Below are positions 54,034-64,000 of a stretch of 64,000 bases of DNA, one piece after another; the stretch's first letter is position 1; each line of letters opens with the position of its first letter. The DNA is taken from contig NC_052020.1 in the NCBI RefSeq assembly GCF_015832195.1, forward strand, positions 6,268,254 to 6,332,253. The letters run 5' to 3'. The notes beneath the pieces were generated by a model, which did not search any database, was not told the DNA's origin, and worked only from the letters and a program-made list of their open reading frames with translations. The translations under genes were made by a program, and so were the position numbers. This DNA comes from Motacilla alba alba (Eukaryota; Chordata; Aves; Passeriformes; Motacillidae).

Positions 54034-54566
54034 GTAAGGCTCTGATTCATTGCTTCCCCCTTGCAATGATCTTGAATGTTCTCCCACACGGCTTTAGAAG
54101 TTGGATAAAATTTTATGAGCAAAGCCAAGATCCGCGTGCATGAGGTAAATCCTAGAAAGGGGTTTGGAAAGGCTTTAAAGTTGAGGTGTGACGCACAAGT
54201 TAAGTCTGGTCCTTTCAATTTTAGGGAGACAGAAGGTAATTGTTGTCTATAATAGACGGACAGGAAAACACCAAACATTACACACTCGAGGGTTTGGTTT
54301 TGCTTTTGAAATAAGATCTTGTGTAGCTCTCACCATTAATTGATATAAAGCAATGGACCTTGTTTACAGAACAATCAGGGCTTATTTTTTTTATATACAA
54401 CAACCTCATTTGACTTCTTTTCTTGTAAGAATATATCATCCATGGCACTAGCACATCTCAAAGGATGCCTAACTGCACTGACAAAAATATGTTTAAGTGT
54501 CTTTGGAGATCTGAGGCGCTCATAAAAAGCGACAAAATCAGAAAAGCTTTTCAAGGTTCCTATGGC

Positions 54567-54598
54567 TTTTTTTTTGTTTTGTTTTGTTTTGTTTTTTG
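54567..54598 (+). repeat. (TTTTG)n tract
   Basis: A T run is followed by repeated GTTTT units in intron 6. Confidence 0.9.
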
Positions 54599-57500
54599 TC
54601 TTTAGGGCCCTATTCAGCAGGAATGTTATGCAGGTCTTCTGCGCTTGGATGGCTGCCGAAGAGGCTTCCTCACCCTTTTAACCTATTCAGCAGAAATTTG
54701 GCATTCCTGTTGAACTCTTTCTTAGCCATATCCTCAGGGGCTATTCCACAGAGTCCAGTGGGGTAAAGATGTCCTTTTAATCCCTCTGTCTAATCCTCTC
54801 CCCAATACAGGGAACACTAATCCTGATTCATGAGACACAGAAGTTCATCAAAGATCAAACTAAATTGCTTCCTAAAGTTACCATGACTTGCTGCCATTGT
54901 TGCTCTCACTGGCTGAGTCAGGCAGTGCTCCCAGTCAAAGGGAAGTATCTTGTTCATGAACAGACCCAGAGTCATGGGTCTCAATGTTGAAAGACAGGAA
55001 AGAGCACAGTACCCATATGAAGCCAGGAACGATGCTGTGGGCACTAATACTTGGAGGCAGGCAGTTCACAGCCCCTCTGAGCTTACTTTGTGCACCAGAG
55101 TGCAGCTGTGTTACCACAGTGCCACTGAGGATTTCCCTGCTTGGTTCTGAGCACTGGCCATAGGCAGCTCCAGAAAAGATTGTCAGGCATTATGAAGATG
55201 CTGCAAGCTGGGAAGAATCCCACAGTCTTGTCCTGTGTCCATAAGGAATGGTGTTTCCTGGTGCCACAGTGGCACAGTCTGAGCAGGGAGTGCCCACAGG
55301 CTGTGTGGCAGGAGGAAGGCTCGATGCCTTCTCAGCACAGCTGCTGCCAGCAGTGGGGCAGCTCTGCCCACGTGTTTGTGCCCCCAGTGACAGGGTAGAT
55401 GCTGGCTGAAGTGCCACGCTTGAAATGCTGACCTGGGCTTTTGGGAGCTCTCAGCTGCAGCCTGGTGTTGACAGGAATGTCCTGACACAGCACACGAGGT
55501 GTGGTGTAAGGGTTACTATTGCCCAGAGCACAACAAGTGTCTCTTAGCAGAAGTTGTCTACATCCTTATATCCAACCTGTCTTCCCTCTTTGATAAATTT
55601 CATTGCAGCCAGAGCCCACAATTAGGTTTTGACAGCTCTTCCCTTTTCACAGGCATCCTGTTCTTTTCATACATGCCTGGCTAACTTCTTTAGATTTCAT
55701 TACTGTGGATTGCTTTTCATGTCAATGAAAGCTAAACAGAGACATATTTCTTTCCTTCCCAGGAATCAAGTGGGGGAGGGTGTCCAGCGCATCCAGGCTG
55801 TGCAGAGAAATACATACACAGCATATCATTTTGGTTCCTGAATCAGGATTAGACTCAGCGAGAGCTTCTGGAACCTCTGTGGCCACAGCCATAGGACCCT
55901 GAGTATTTGCTGAATAGGACCCTCAGTCTTCTACTGTGTGAAGAGCTATTGGTTTCAAATAGCGTGATGTTATCCACTTGTAGCATTAATTCTCCAGCTG
56001 ACACTACTGCTACTGATAGATTATTTGTATGGTCGTAAGCATTACCCAAATTCGAGTCATCATTTCTGTTCAGTAGAATAACCCAGGTTTACAAGCAAAA
56101 TGATAGCAATGTAAACCAACAAATATGGGAAGCAGCAACAAATATTGTCCTTGTATTTGCAAAAAAGGTGCAGTATTGTGAATGATTAGCTTTCTAAGTA
56201 TTTTTTTTTTAAGAATGATTGCCATCTGATACTTTTTTTTTTAATGACAAGTTGTGTCCTCAGTCTCAGCTGGTGCCTCCTTTCACCTGATGGTTCCTTG
56301 CAGAAATCCTTCAAATCTGAAAAACTCTAAAAAAAGTTCTGCTGGGTGAGAACAAGATGCATATGGTATTTGTAATGACAGTGTGTTCTTTGAGAAGGGA
56401 GATAACCATCTGTATAACATGGAGGTTGTTAGTCCTCAACCTTTGTGGATGATTTTCCAGTTAACCTTTTCAGAGTCGTGTCCACGACGCTGCAAACTGT
56501 TGGAAGCGTGTCCCAGGTGGCAATGCTGGATCATACAAACAAACACACACACCCCATGTCGTCTGAAAATGCTGTTCCAAATATATAGTGCCTGTGAAGA
56601 CTTCCTTTATTATTTGTGGTAGAGTTAGCAGGGCTGTTTTACATGATGGTATATTGTAAATTCTGACAAATTCTGACCATTAAAAGAAAATGAATCAAAG
56701 CACTGCATTTTGTCACGTAATGAAATTTGTACCCCAAAGCAGGAGACCCTGGAATAAGTTTTTCACCACTCATTCAGCCATGCATGGAGTTCTCTCATCC
56801 TCCAGTGTCTTCTTCAGAGAACTTGACTCCGGTCATTACATGGGAATTTCTTCTTTAAAAGATGAAAATGCAAAGTATGGATGTTTTATACGATACAGCT
56901 GTCTGCTGTGTACTTACAGAGAGGGAGCCCTGGTCATTAGATAGAGTTCAGATGAGTTTATGTGCACACACATTGCTTCACATCTTGTATGTGATGAGTG
57001 CTCACCAAGCATTTTGGACCTGCAACTGTGCTGAAACAAATATGCATGCATAGATTTAAAGAAATATCTAACATTTTGATCTCAAGTCTAAAAAATTAGT
57101 TTTATAACCTACCAATGAGGATCTTCCACAAAATCAGAATTACTTGTGGGTAAAGAATATCATGGAACTTGCAGGAGATCTTGGATCTGCTGTAAATGTA
57201 TGCTGCAGGTATAAATGAGAGTTCCTGTAAGCACAGTGGTTCTCAAAAATCTCATGACACGCCATGGAGAATACATCTACCACAGGCAAGGGTATACCTG
57301 GCAAACTAAACAGCACTTCCAAACCTGCCCAAGCACAATTTCAGGAGGGCAACCACTGGGCATTTCCAAAAGAATGAAAATAATGTTGCCATGGCAAAAC
57401 TGTTTCAGTGCACCTCCAGCTTTCTATCAGGGGGCCAGTGGTACATGACAATGTGCGTATCTGTCCATGCATCAGCCTCCCCCCAGGCAGAATCCTGTGC

Positions 57501-59154
57501 TCTTTACCCAGGAGACACCAAGGGGAGGTGGGCTTGAGCAAAGGAGGAGGAGCTCTTCCTTGGAGTGGAGTTCTCTGATTTCCTGGACAAATCACTCTAC
57601 ATTGCATCTCTGCCTGGAACGCAGAGTGGGCACGCTTCCCACTGCAATATTAGCAACAGAAACTGCTGGGAAAAGGGAAAACACCTACACAGCAGGCTCA
57701 ATTTGTGTCCATGGAAAAGTGCAGGAGCCTTTCTAGGATTTGTCCCCAGCAGCTCAAAGGGACATCAGCTGAAAAAATAATTGCCAGTGGGTTGCAGTTC
57801 TTCTATTTTATCACGATGCTCAGTTTATTTAACGCTCAAGAGTCTGGCATCAAAAGAATTATTTTGAATGGAGTTCTACTAAAACAGGGAAAGAAATCTC
57901 TGTGACAGTGAGCATTTAAAGTGGAATCCAGCAGACTTCAAAGGCTTAGAGATGAGGAAAACCTCCTAAATTTATTGAATTCTCCTAATTTTTGCTCATG
58001 ACTTGCAAACTGTTACTCAGGCTGTGGCATTACTATGTGCTTTTTACAAACACCTGCCTTATCATAGTAGTGCATCTATGGAGTGATAGATATTTTCTAT
58101 ATTTGGATACTTCACTCTTCACCTTTATACTCCACTTAACCAGTGATATTCCCTAGACCCTAAATGTTTTTTTGTTCTGGTTCTGGTTGGCCAGTGGACT
58201 GCTGCTGTCTTTGGACTGTATTACAATAATACCACAGCCTGCTGGAAGGACCAGAGGATAGATAATTCTGCTACAAACTCAGCTGGAAACCCAGGAAAAG
58301 CTATGGTCCCAATGCTGCTCAGTCTTTTTTTCTCTTAACTATGATTCTCATTGGTAATTACCAGTAGACTCACAGGAATGATTTCAAAGCTGAAACCCTA
58401 ATTTATTTTCTTATTTGCTGTGAATGCATTATCACACTGTATGACAAGTATCGTAACCCGAAAATAGAAAAGAAAATCGCTTAGAAATGCATCTCAGCAA
58501 GATTTTAATCCCATTTTGCTCTTTAACAACGTGCTATTAAATTGTTACCTCTAGTTTTCCATAACAAGCCTCCATGTCAGGTGCTGTTCTGTGAAAAAGC
58601 AATGAGTGGCAATGGGAAAACTTTCAGAGTTACTGACAGTGAGGCCGAGTACCATGGACAGTGGCCTGATATTCCCATGACAAAACCCTCACAGCACATC
58701 TCCTCTGCAGCTGAGTGCTCAGATATCTCTTTATCTGCTTCCACCGAAATCACAAGACATTAAAAGCACTGCTGTTTATTTTGTTTCACTTTTCCCTGCA
58801 AATTGCCCTGGCAGTGGATAAGCAAACATTCATCTCAATCTGGGGAAGCAGGGACTACCAGAACAGAAAACCAATATGTAGCATAGAAGACCCAGTGTTT
58901 AAACTGTTCTTACCAGCCATTGCATGGCTCCGTTTTCCATGCCAGCAGATCCATAAAACACAAAAGCAGCATGTGTGAGACACTTGTTACGTAGAGGTAC
59001 AATTTAACTACTCATAGGGGAACTCCTGGATCAATATAAAATGAAACAACAGCAAAGGCCAATGCAAAAGAATGAAAAAAAAAGAGGTTGCTTTAGTCCA
59101 CCCTTCTTGGCTTGAGGGATAGTTGCTGAGGGGGGTTTTGGGTTGTTTTTATTC

Positions 59155-59194
59155 TTTGGTTTGGTTTGGTTTGATTTGGTTTACTTTGGTTTAG
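59155..59194 (+). repeat. (GGTTT)n tract
   Basis: About seven TTGGT-type pentamers, partly interrupted (TTGAT, TTACT), lie roughly 300 bp before the predicted terminal exon. Confidence 0.9.
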
Positions 59195-59484
59195 TTCATA
59201 TGTTTTAAACGCCAAGCATGGTATGTAGTTATATTAACATGAGCACCCAAAGCCAGAGACACAAGAGATGTATTGATTTACGTGCTTATCACCTAGCAAC
59301 ATTCCAGCACTGAGGGAACGTGTCTAAAACTGAAATAAAAAATAGCTGAAAACTCTTTTGGTTTAAAAGTAACAAACAATAAATGGGGACCAGGAAATTC
59401 AGTTGAAAAATATTTTTCAAGTGTTTGACCCAGCTAGAAATCCATCTGAAATGACTTTGTTGTTAATACATTTTGTTTGAACAG

Positions 59485-59556
59485 AAGGAAGTGAAGAAAG
59501 CTGATCAGGTGACTCCATCTGAAGCGTCATTGATGAAATGCTTTTTTCCCCCTTAG
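59485..59556 (+). CDS. SYT9: SYT9 probable terminal coding exon: 23-residue C-terminal tail and stop
   Basis: After a good acceptor (TTTTGTTTGAACAG, with a branch-point-like TTAATAC 16 bp upstream of the exon) the frame set by exon 6 reads KEVKKADQVTPSEASLMKC, then Phe-Phe-Pro-Pro and TAG. The junction gives LVE-KEVKK. I recall SYT6 ending LVE-VKKSFKEG and human SYT9 ending LVE-KR, so a short lysine-rich tail after this phase 0 junction fits the family and the first Lys agrees with human. The tail is about 21 residues longer than the human one. Total length is otherwise collinear. A different, unrecognised last exon remains possible; RNA evidence would settle it. Two AATAAA signals follow about 1 kb downstream. 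Confidence 0.62.
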   Translation, partial: KEVKKADQVTPSEASLMKCFFPP

Positions 59557-60544
59557 AACAGTTCATTGCCAAAAAAAAAGCATCTCAGTATCAAGAAAGA
59601 AAACAATGGTTCTCTTATCTAGTAGAAAAAAAAAATCATATAGTGAAAGTAATCCACAATACTGTAGAATTTAATAGAAGCCCCCTGTGCTGCAGAAAAG
59701 GGCAGCAGGACAGACTTGGTGACAGCAGCACCTTGAATCTTGCTGCAATTAGTGCCACCACAATTCGGTGCTGAAGTGACAGCCTGGCAGCGCGTGAGCC
59801 TAGCTGTGCCAGGTGCCAGCTCTATTCCAGCGGCACCCAAGGCCGGCTAGTTGCAGGAGTTGTGTTCACAGTTCTTTTCTAATCCAGTGGGTTGGGCAAG
59901 GAACCACAGCTGGAAGTTCTCCAGGGCCCTGCAGCTCTCTGGGAGCACATCCATCTCCTTGGAGGAGCACAGAGGGCGGTGGCGGCGCTGCCCGGGGAAG
60001 GCGTCACCCGCGGAGCGAAGGTGGCGCACAGAGGGGGAGGTGGTGGGAGGACTTGCAAACATCTGGGCTCTTCATTTGTTCCTTTGTTTTGTCTGGGCTC
60101 TTTAGTTCCTCCTCCTTTCTGCTCCAACGTAGACATTGTAAAACTGAGGTGTTTTACTCGGTTGCATGCCGGCCAGCTGCCATCCTCGATACCCATTGCA
60201 AAGGTGCGTGAAGAGAGGTGTGTTGTTTTGGTATACTTTTGGTTTTGATAACACATCAACATTGTACTATACTTTATTATTTCTTGTTCAATAAGTAGTC
60301 CTGGTATCTCTATGTTTCATGTCTACTTTTGGAGAGCAGGGCCGTACCTGTATCAAGGCTCTCTCAATTAGGTGGGCATTTTGTTTGTTTAGTAGAAATA
60401 ATGCATGATTCTTTTCGCAGTGATGGTTTGAGGGACAAAGAAATTCTTAATTTTGTAATATGTATTACAATCTTCTGAACACAAGTAAAAATGTACTGTG
60501 ATTTATTTATATAAATCTAGTCTGAACAAATAAGTTTTGATCTT

Positions 60545-60550
60545 AATAAA
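60545..60550 (+). promoter_or_regulatory. SYT9: Polyadenylation signal AATAAA (proximal)
   Basis: This is a canonical hexamer in AT-rich sequence about 990 bp after the predicted stop codon. It probably serves SYT9, but use of the site cannot be seen from sequence. Confidence 0.5.
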
Positions 60551-60596
60551 AACTGTAAGAAATTGTGCAATTGTAATTTATTACTATTTTGTATTT

Positions 60597-60602
60597 AATA
60601 AA
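60597..60602 (+). promoter_or_regulatory. SYT9: Polyadenylation signal AATAAA (distal)
   Basis: This is a second canonical hexamer 52 bp after the first, followed about 45-60 bp later by a T/G-rich stretch (TGTTTTTGCTCAGTTTTTC) that could act as the downstream element. The paired signals suggest a cluster of cleavage sites near 60.6 kb. Confidence 0.5.
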
Positions 60603-61932
60603 TATTAAAGTTCAATTCATTATTCAGAAAGCCAGAAAACACTTTGGAAATGTTTTTGCTCAGTTTTTCTCCACAGATAACATTTTTTGATAAAGTACAT
60701 GAGGCCAGAGAGAAAAAGCTTTTAATTTTACAGCACTCACACATAATTTAGGAGTTTGGATACTGAAACCTCCTCATGTTTCATCCCATGTCCACAATCA
60801 TCATGGCAGAAAAATTATTTGACAGCCAGTGGTGAATCTTATCTATGTTTCATATTAAGAAGAAAATCAAGAAGCTACAGAAGTGCATCTATCAAGTGAC
60901 ATTGTGTTAAATTACCAAAATTAGTAATTAGCATGGCATGCTGGCAAAATTAGCAGTCCCCCTGTCAACACCTGACATGTAGCTCCAGGAAATTCTGAGA
61001 GGCTCCCTGGCAGAGCCCAGAAACAAATGGAAAAGAGCAAAAATATATCTTGTATGACCACACAAACTGCGCCCAAAAAGGTAGCACTCCTGTCCCTTTT
61101 CCTTCTCTTTTACACCTACTGAACTTACATATCCACCAGCAAGATCCCTGCCTGTACATGACTTCTAATTAAGAACCTCTTTGTGTCTTTAGGGATAAGT
61201 TCAGTCTCTCCTCATTTGGCAGATCTGGCCTGCTTGCACACGCCACATTAATGCAGGGCTGCTGACACGTGGGATAAGACACAAAACAATATTCCGTGCC
61301 ACTAAGAAATTAATTCCGTTCTGCTCTCTTCTTGGGAACATCTGATATCCCAGATGCATGGGAAAGAGATGAGAACAAGCCTGTAGTTTTGAACTGGGTG
61401 CTGTCCTTAACAGTGGGAACACCTTCAGGCCTTGGGTAGACTCCTGCTGGGGTACTGGGAGGTGGAAGATTGGCAAGGGACACATCCATAGGAATTTTGT
61501 CCCTGGCAGTGAATGCAGTGTTAATTATCCCTCTCTGTCCCATATGTTGCTATAAAATACACCTCAGCAGAGGAGGTGTATGAACTTCAAAATTGTTTTT
61601 AATGTCTTTCAGTAATACTGGTTTGCACGTCTCTGTCTCTTTGTTAATAAGCAAGCAAAAGCCTCTTCCTCTGTCAAAACAGGCCCACACATTTCTCCTT
61701 CTGAGACACTTTTCCAGCAGAATCATCCTTTAAGTCTTCATATGTAGCCTACAGACTTGAAAAGAAACGGGACAGTGGTTGCAACAGCCTGCTCATGACT
61801 GCAAGCCAAAGTTTGAGAATCCTCCCTGGAAAAGCCTGATCAATAGCAGGACATCCCACATAGCCTTGAACCTGAGAAACCCTGTGATCCCGCCCAGCTG
61901 ATCAGCGGTGAGATGGAAATTAGGGGAGGCGC

Positions 61933-61972
61933 CTGGTTAGTGAGGAGCTCTGCTGGTTAGTGAGGAGCTCTG
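61933..61972 (+). repeat. Perfect 20-bp tandem duplication
   Basis: CTGGTTAGTGAGGAGCTCTG occurs twice without mismatch, followed by CTGGCTGCTG. Confidence 0.95.
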
Positions 61973-63956
61973 CTGGCTGCTGCCTGTGACTTCCCGCAGG
62001 GGGAATGCCTGGTGAGGACACAGCAAGCCTGAGAAGTGCCAGAAGTGACAGCAGCGGGAGTGCAGGGATGTCCCCCAAGAGCTGAGGACACGAGCTGCTA
62101 CAGAGAAATCAGTGCCTCAGCAAGGAGCAGAGGCACAGAACAGGGCTGCAAGCTCTGCTCCTAAAGACAGGATCCTGTCAGGAAACCTGGGGACTCCAAA
62201 AGTAACCTTTCTGGGGAAGGAAATCAGAGTGTCTTGTTCTGAGAACGAATTCCTGTCACCTCTGACAATATTGTCACTGAAATTTGTCACAGTGGGCCCT
62301 AGCAGAGGTTTCTCATGTAAGCAGCGCATGTTTTTTCTCCCTGATTGGTGTTCTTATATTGCCATTTAAATAGAATCACATAATTCTCTGGGTGCACTTA
62401 TGCATTTATCATTCCCATATTAATTAACCACACACTTCAAGCTAGCCCACCACACCATCCAAAAGGTCAGGGCTTTAAACCACTTCATAACTTGCCAAAA
62501 AACATTCAGTGAATTCATGTTCCAATACCAGCACATGTAGGAAAATCTGTAAATGTTCCAGGACATCAGAAGTGCCTGCACAGTCTGGTTCAAAAAGCTT
62601 GAATGAAGCTGTCTCATATTAAAAAACCATTTAGAAGCATCAGAAATGTCAATAAGCTAACTAGTGTTAGATCCTCACCCAAAGATAAAACTGTCAATAA
62701 AAATATTTTGTTGGAGTGACCATTCTTAATAATAACAACAACAAATTCTATACTGAACCTTTATCTTGTCATTTTCAATTTAGCAGGCAAAATTCTGCTT
62801 CAAGAAGGTTACTCTAATCCTATCATTTATATTCTGGTAACTGACACAAAAGAAGTTTTAAAGCAATATATTAAATAGAGTTCAGCTACATTAGGTAGCC
62901 ATTCCATCCTGAAAATGGAATATAATTTTAATAACCATCTTTTCAAAATGTAACAGTTTGGATCCTTTTCAATAACTTTTACCTTCCTAAAAAAAATAAT
63001 ATATCGTTCCCAACATAAAATAATAGTTAAAAAAAAAAACAGATAGCATCTGAAGAATAGTCACATAGCTTAGAAAAAATTCCAAACTCACCAATCAGTT
63101 TTTGTATTTTAGTGAAACTCAAGTCCAAATATTTGCTGTCCTGGTGGAAATATCTCTTACATCTGCCAGAAGATAACCTTTGATATTGGTATTTCCTCAC
63201 TTCAAAACCTCAGCTCTCCAAACATGTTGGCATTTTCCTTTCAGTTCAAGTGGGTTTAATATAGACCACATTTCAGGAAAAGAACAGTAAGTCCTCAGAA
63301 CATCTTTTTAAGTCTGGCCCTGAACCAATTAGAAATACAATTTTGGACAATAAATAAAATAAGTTTTGCTATTCTTATCAGGAGCTAAGGCTTTCTGTCA
63401 GATTTCCCCAAATTAATTCATTTCTTGCCTCTTTACCCAATTGTTTGTAAATGCCCCAAGACTTCTTCCCTTTCTACACTACTTAAACTACTTGAAAAGT
63501 TAAAGTGGATTGAAACAGAAGGAGCAATTTCCAATATGACATTGGAGCTGCATCATCTCTTGATGAGGAAGGACAGGAAGTTAATTCCTCCTAATCTTAC
63601 TATAAATCCATCTTAAATAAAAATTTATTGTTCCAAATAATAGGTTGAGAATTCTCAAAAAAAAAAATCCTTCCTTTCATCAGGAGCATGTTTAAGATTT
63701 GGTGTGGGGCTCTGCTGAACTGCTTTTCCATTTCCTCCAATCTGCCTGAGAACTGGAGCCCCACTCTGCCCCACTCCCTTTTCTGCCCCTGCCCTGCCAA
63801 GGCAGAGCAGCACATTTCAGCTGCACCTTCAAAGGTTCTGTGGCTTTTCAGAAGATCTGAGACCACTTGCCTTGGAAATCCCACTGCCAGCAGAAATAAC
63901 TTCCAAGCTGTATCTAGATATATGCCTGACAGATTTTCATTTTAACTGTCAGCTGG

Positions 63957-64000
63957 TATTATTATTCTTGTTGTTGTTGTTGTTATTACTACTACTATTA
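63957..64000 (+). repeat. Trinucleotide microsatellite (ATT/GTT/ACT)n at the window edge
   Basis: ATT units pass into GTT units and then ACT units up to the end of the window; the tract may continue beyond. Confidence 0.9.

Larger units (their letters stand above)
54034..59484 (+). other. SYT9: Intron 6 of SYT9
   Basis: The intron is 5451 bp if the terminal exon at 59485 is right; the donor is GTAAGG and the acceptor TTTTGTTTGAACAG. It holds a T-rich (TTTTG)n tract near 54.58 kb, a moderately GC-rich unrecognised patch near 55.17-55.50 kb and a (GGTTT)n tract near 59.17 kb. No gene is recognised. Confidence 0.65.
1..60620 (+). other. SYT9: SYT9 transcription unit, 5' end outside the window
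   Basis: This is the span of the single recognised gene. Exons 2 to 7 (human-style numbering) are visible, joined by GT-AG introns in consistent phase. The left limit is set by the window edge because exon 1, with the start codon, is not seen. The right limit is the second AATAAA signal plus a short allowance. Together the visible exons encode about 464 residues. Adding the roughly 48 residues I recall for mammalian exon 1 gives about 512, against 491 for human SYT9 from memory; the difference lies in the C-terminal tail. Inside the window, intron 1 exceeds 24.1 kb and intron 3 is 24.9 kb. Confidence 0.85.
59557..60620 (+). other. SYT9: Probable 3' untranslated region of SYT9
   Basis: This is the sequence after the TAG up to just past the second AATAAA. 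The first part (about 59700-60060) is moderately GC-rich and contains a tight CpG cluster; the second part is AT-rich, as expected for a 3' UTR, with an ATTTATTTAT element near 60502. Several overlapping open frames in the GC-rich part (up to 132 residues) look like a by-product of low stop density. The extent is inferred from the polyadenylation signals only. Confidence 0.5.
60621..64000. other. Downstream intergenic sequence, no gene recognised
   Basis: About 3.4 kb of unique-looking AT-rich DNA follows the presumed end of SYT9. In mammals the next genes are OLFML1 and PPFIBP2 as I recall, but neither is recognisable here. The segment contains a 20-bp tandem duplication near 61.95 kb and ends in a trinucleotide-rich tract. 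The short open frames have no recognisable family. Confidence 0.6.

Noticed and set aside
59538..59774. A 78-residue open frame overlapping the predicted terminal exon
   Set aside because: It is in a different frame from the SYT9 tail, is low in complexity and has no family resemblance.
59813..60262. Several overlapping open frames of 84 to 132 residues on both strands
   Set aside because: They overlap one another in all frames across a GC-rich patch with few stops. No homology is recognised, and the region fits a 3' UTR.
1..64000. CRISPR arrays, bacterial operons, phage or other prokaryotic systems
   Set aside because: Nothing of the kind is present. The DNA is intron-rich vertebrate sequence with avian retroelements.

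Overview
The window is vertebrate nuclear DNA, almost certainly from a bird and probably a passerine. It is AT-rich, intron-dominated sequence with CR1 LINE 3' ends in both orientations. It also carries a tRNA-Ile-like SINE with a CR1-type tail and a long-terminal-repeat insertion of a type I associate with songbirds. There are no operons, bacterial-type genes or CRISPR arrays.

One protein-coding gene is supported: SYT9 (synaptotagmin-9), on the + strand. Six exons are visible: 24117-24468 (transmembrane segment and linker), 26511-27057 (linker and C2A), 52005-52125 (start of C2B), 53154-53325 (C2B), 53904-54033 (end of C2B), and a probable terminal exon starting at 59485 with its stop at 59554-59556. 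All junctions use GT-AG and the codon phases agree (1, 2, 0, 1, 2, 0). The first coding exon (start codon and N-terminal cysteines) is not recognisable here and most likely lies upstream, so positions 1-24116 are best read as intron 1. The 3' untranslated region probably ends near 60.6 kb, where there are two AATAAA signals. No gene is recognised from there to 64000.

Layout: 1-24116 intron 1, with several CR1 fragments; 24117-27057 exons 2 and 3, separated by a 2 kb intron holding a probable solo LTR; 27058-52004 a 25 kb intron with a SINE, CR1 pieces, microsatellites and one unexplained stop-poor GC-rich patch; 52005-54033 three C2B exons close together; 54034-59484 the last intron; 59485-about 60620 the terminal exon and 3' UTR; then intergenic DNA.

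The encoded protein is a calcium-sensing vesicle membrane protein. It has one transmembrane helix and two C2 domains whose acidic calcium-binding positions are all filled. The most notable feature is a predicted C-terminal tail of 23 residues after the last C2B exon, longer than the two-residue tail I recall for mammalian SYT9. I found no convincing new biological system. The other observations are repeats and small structures.
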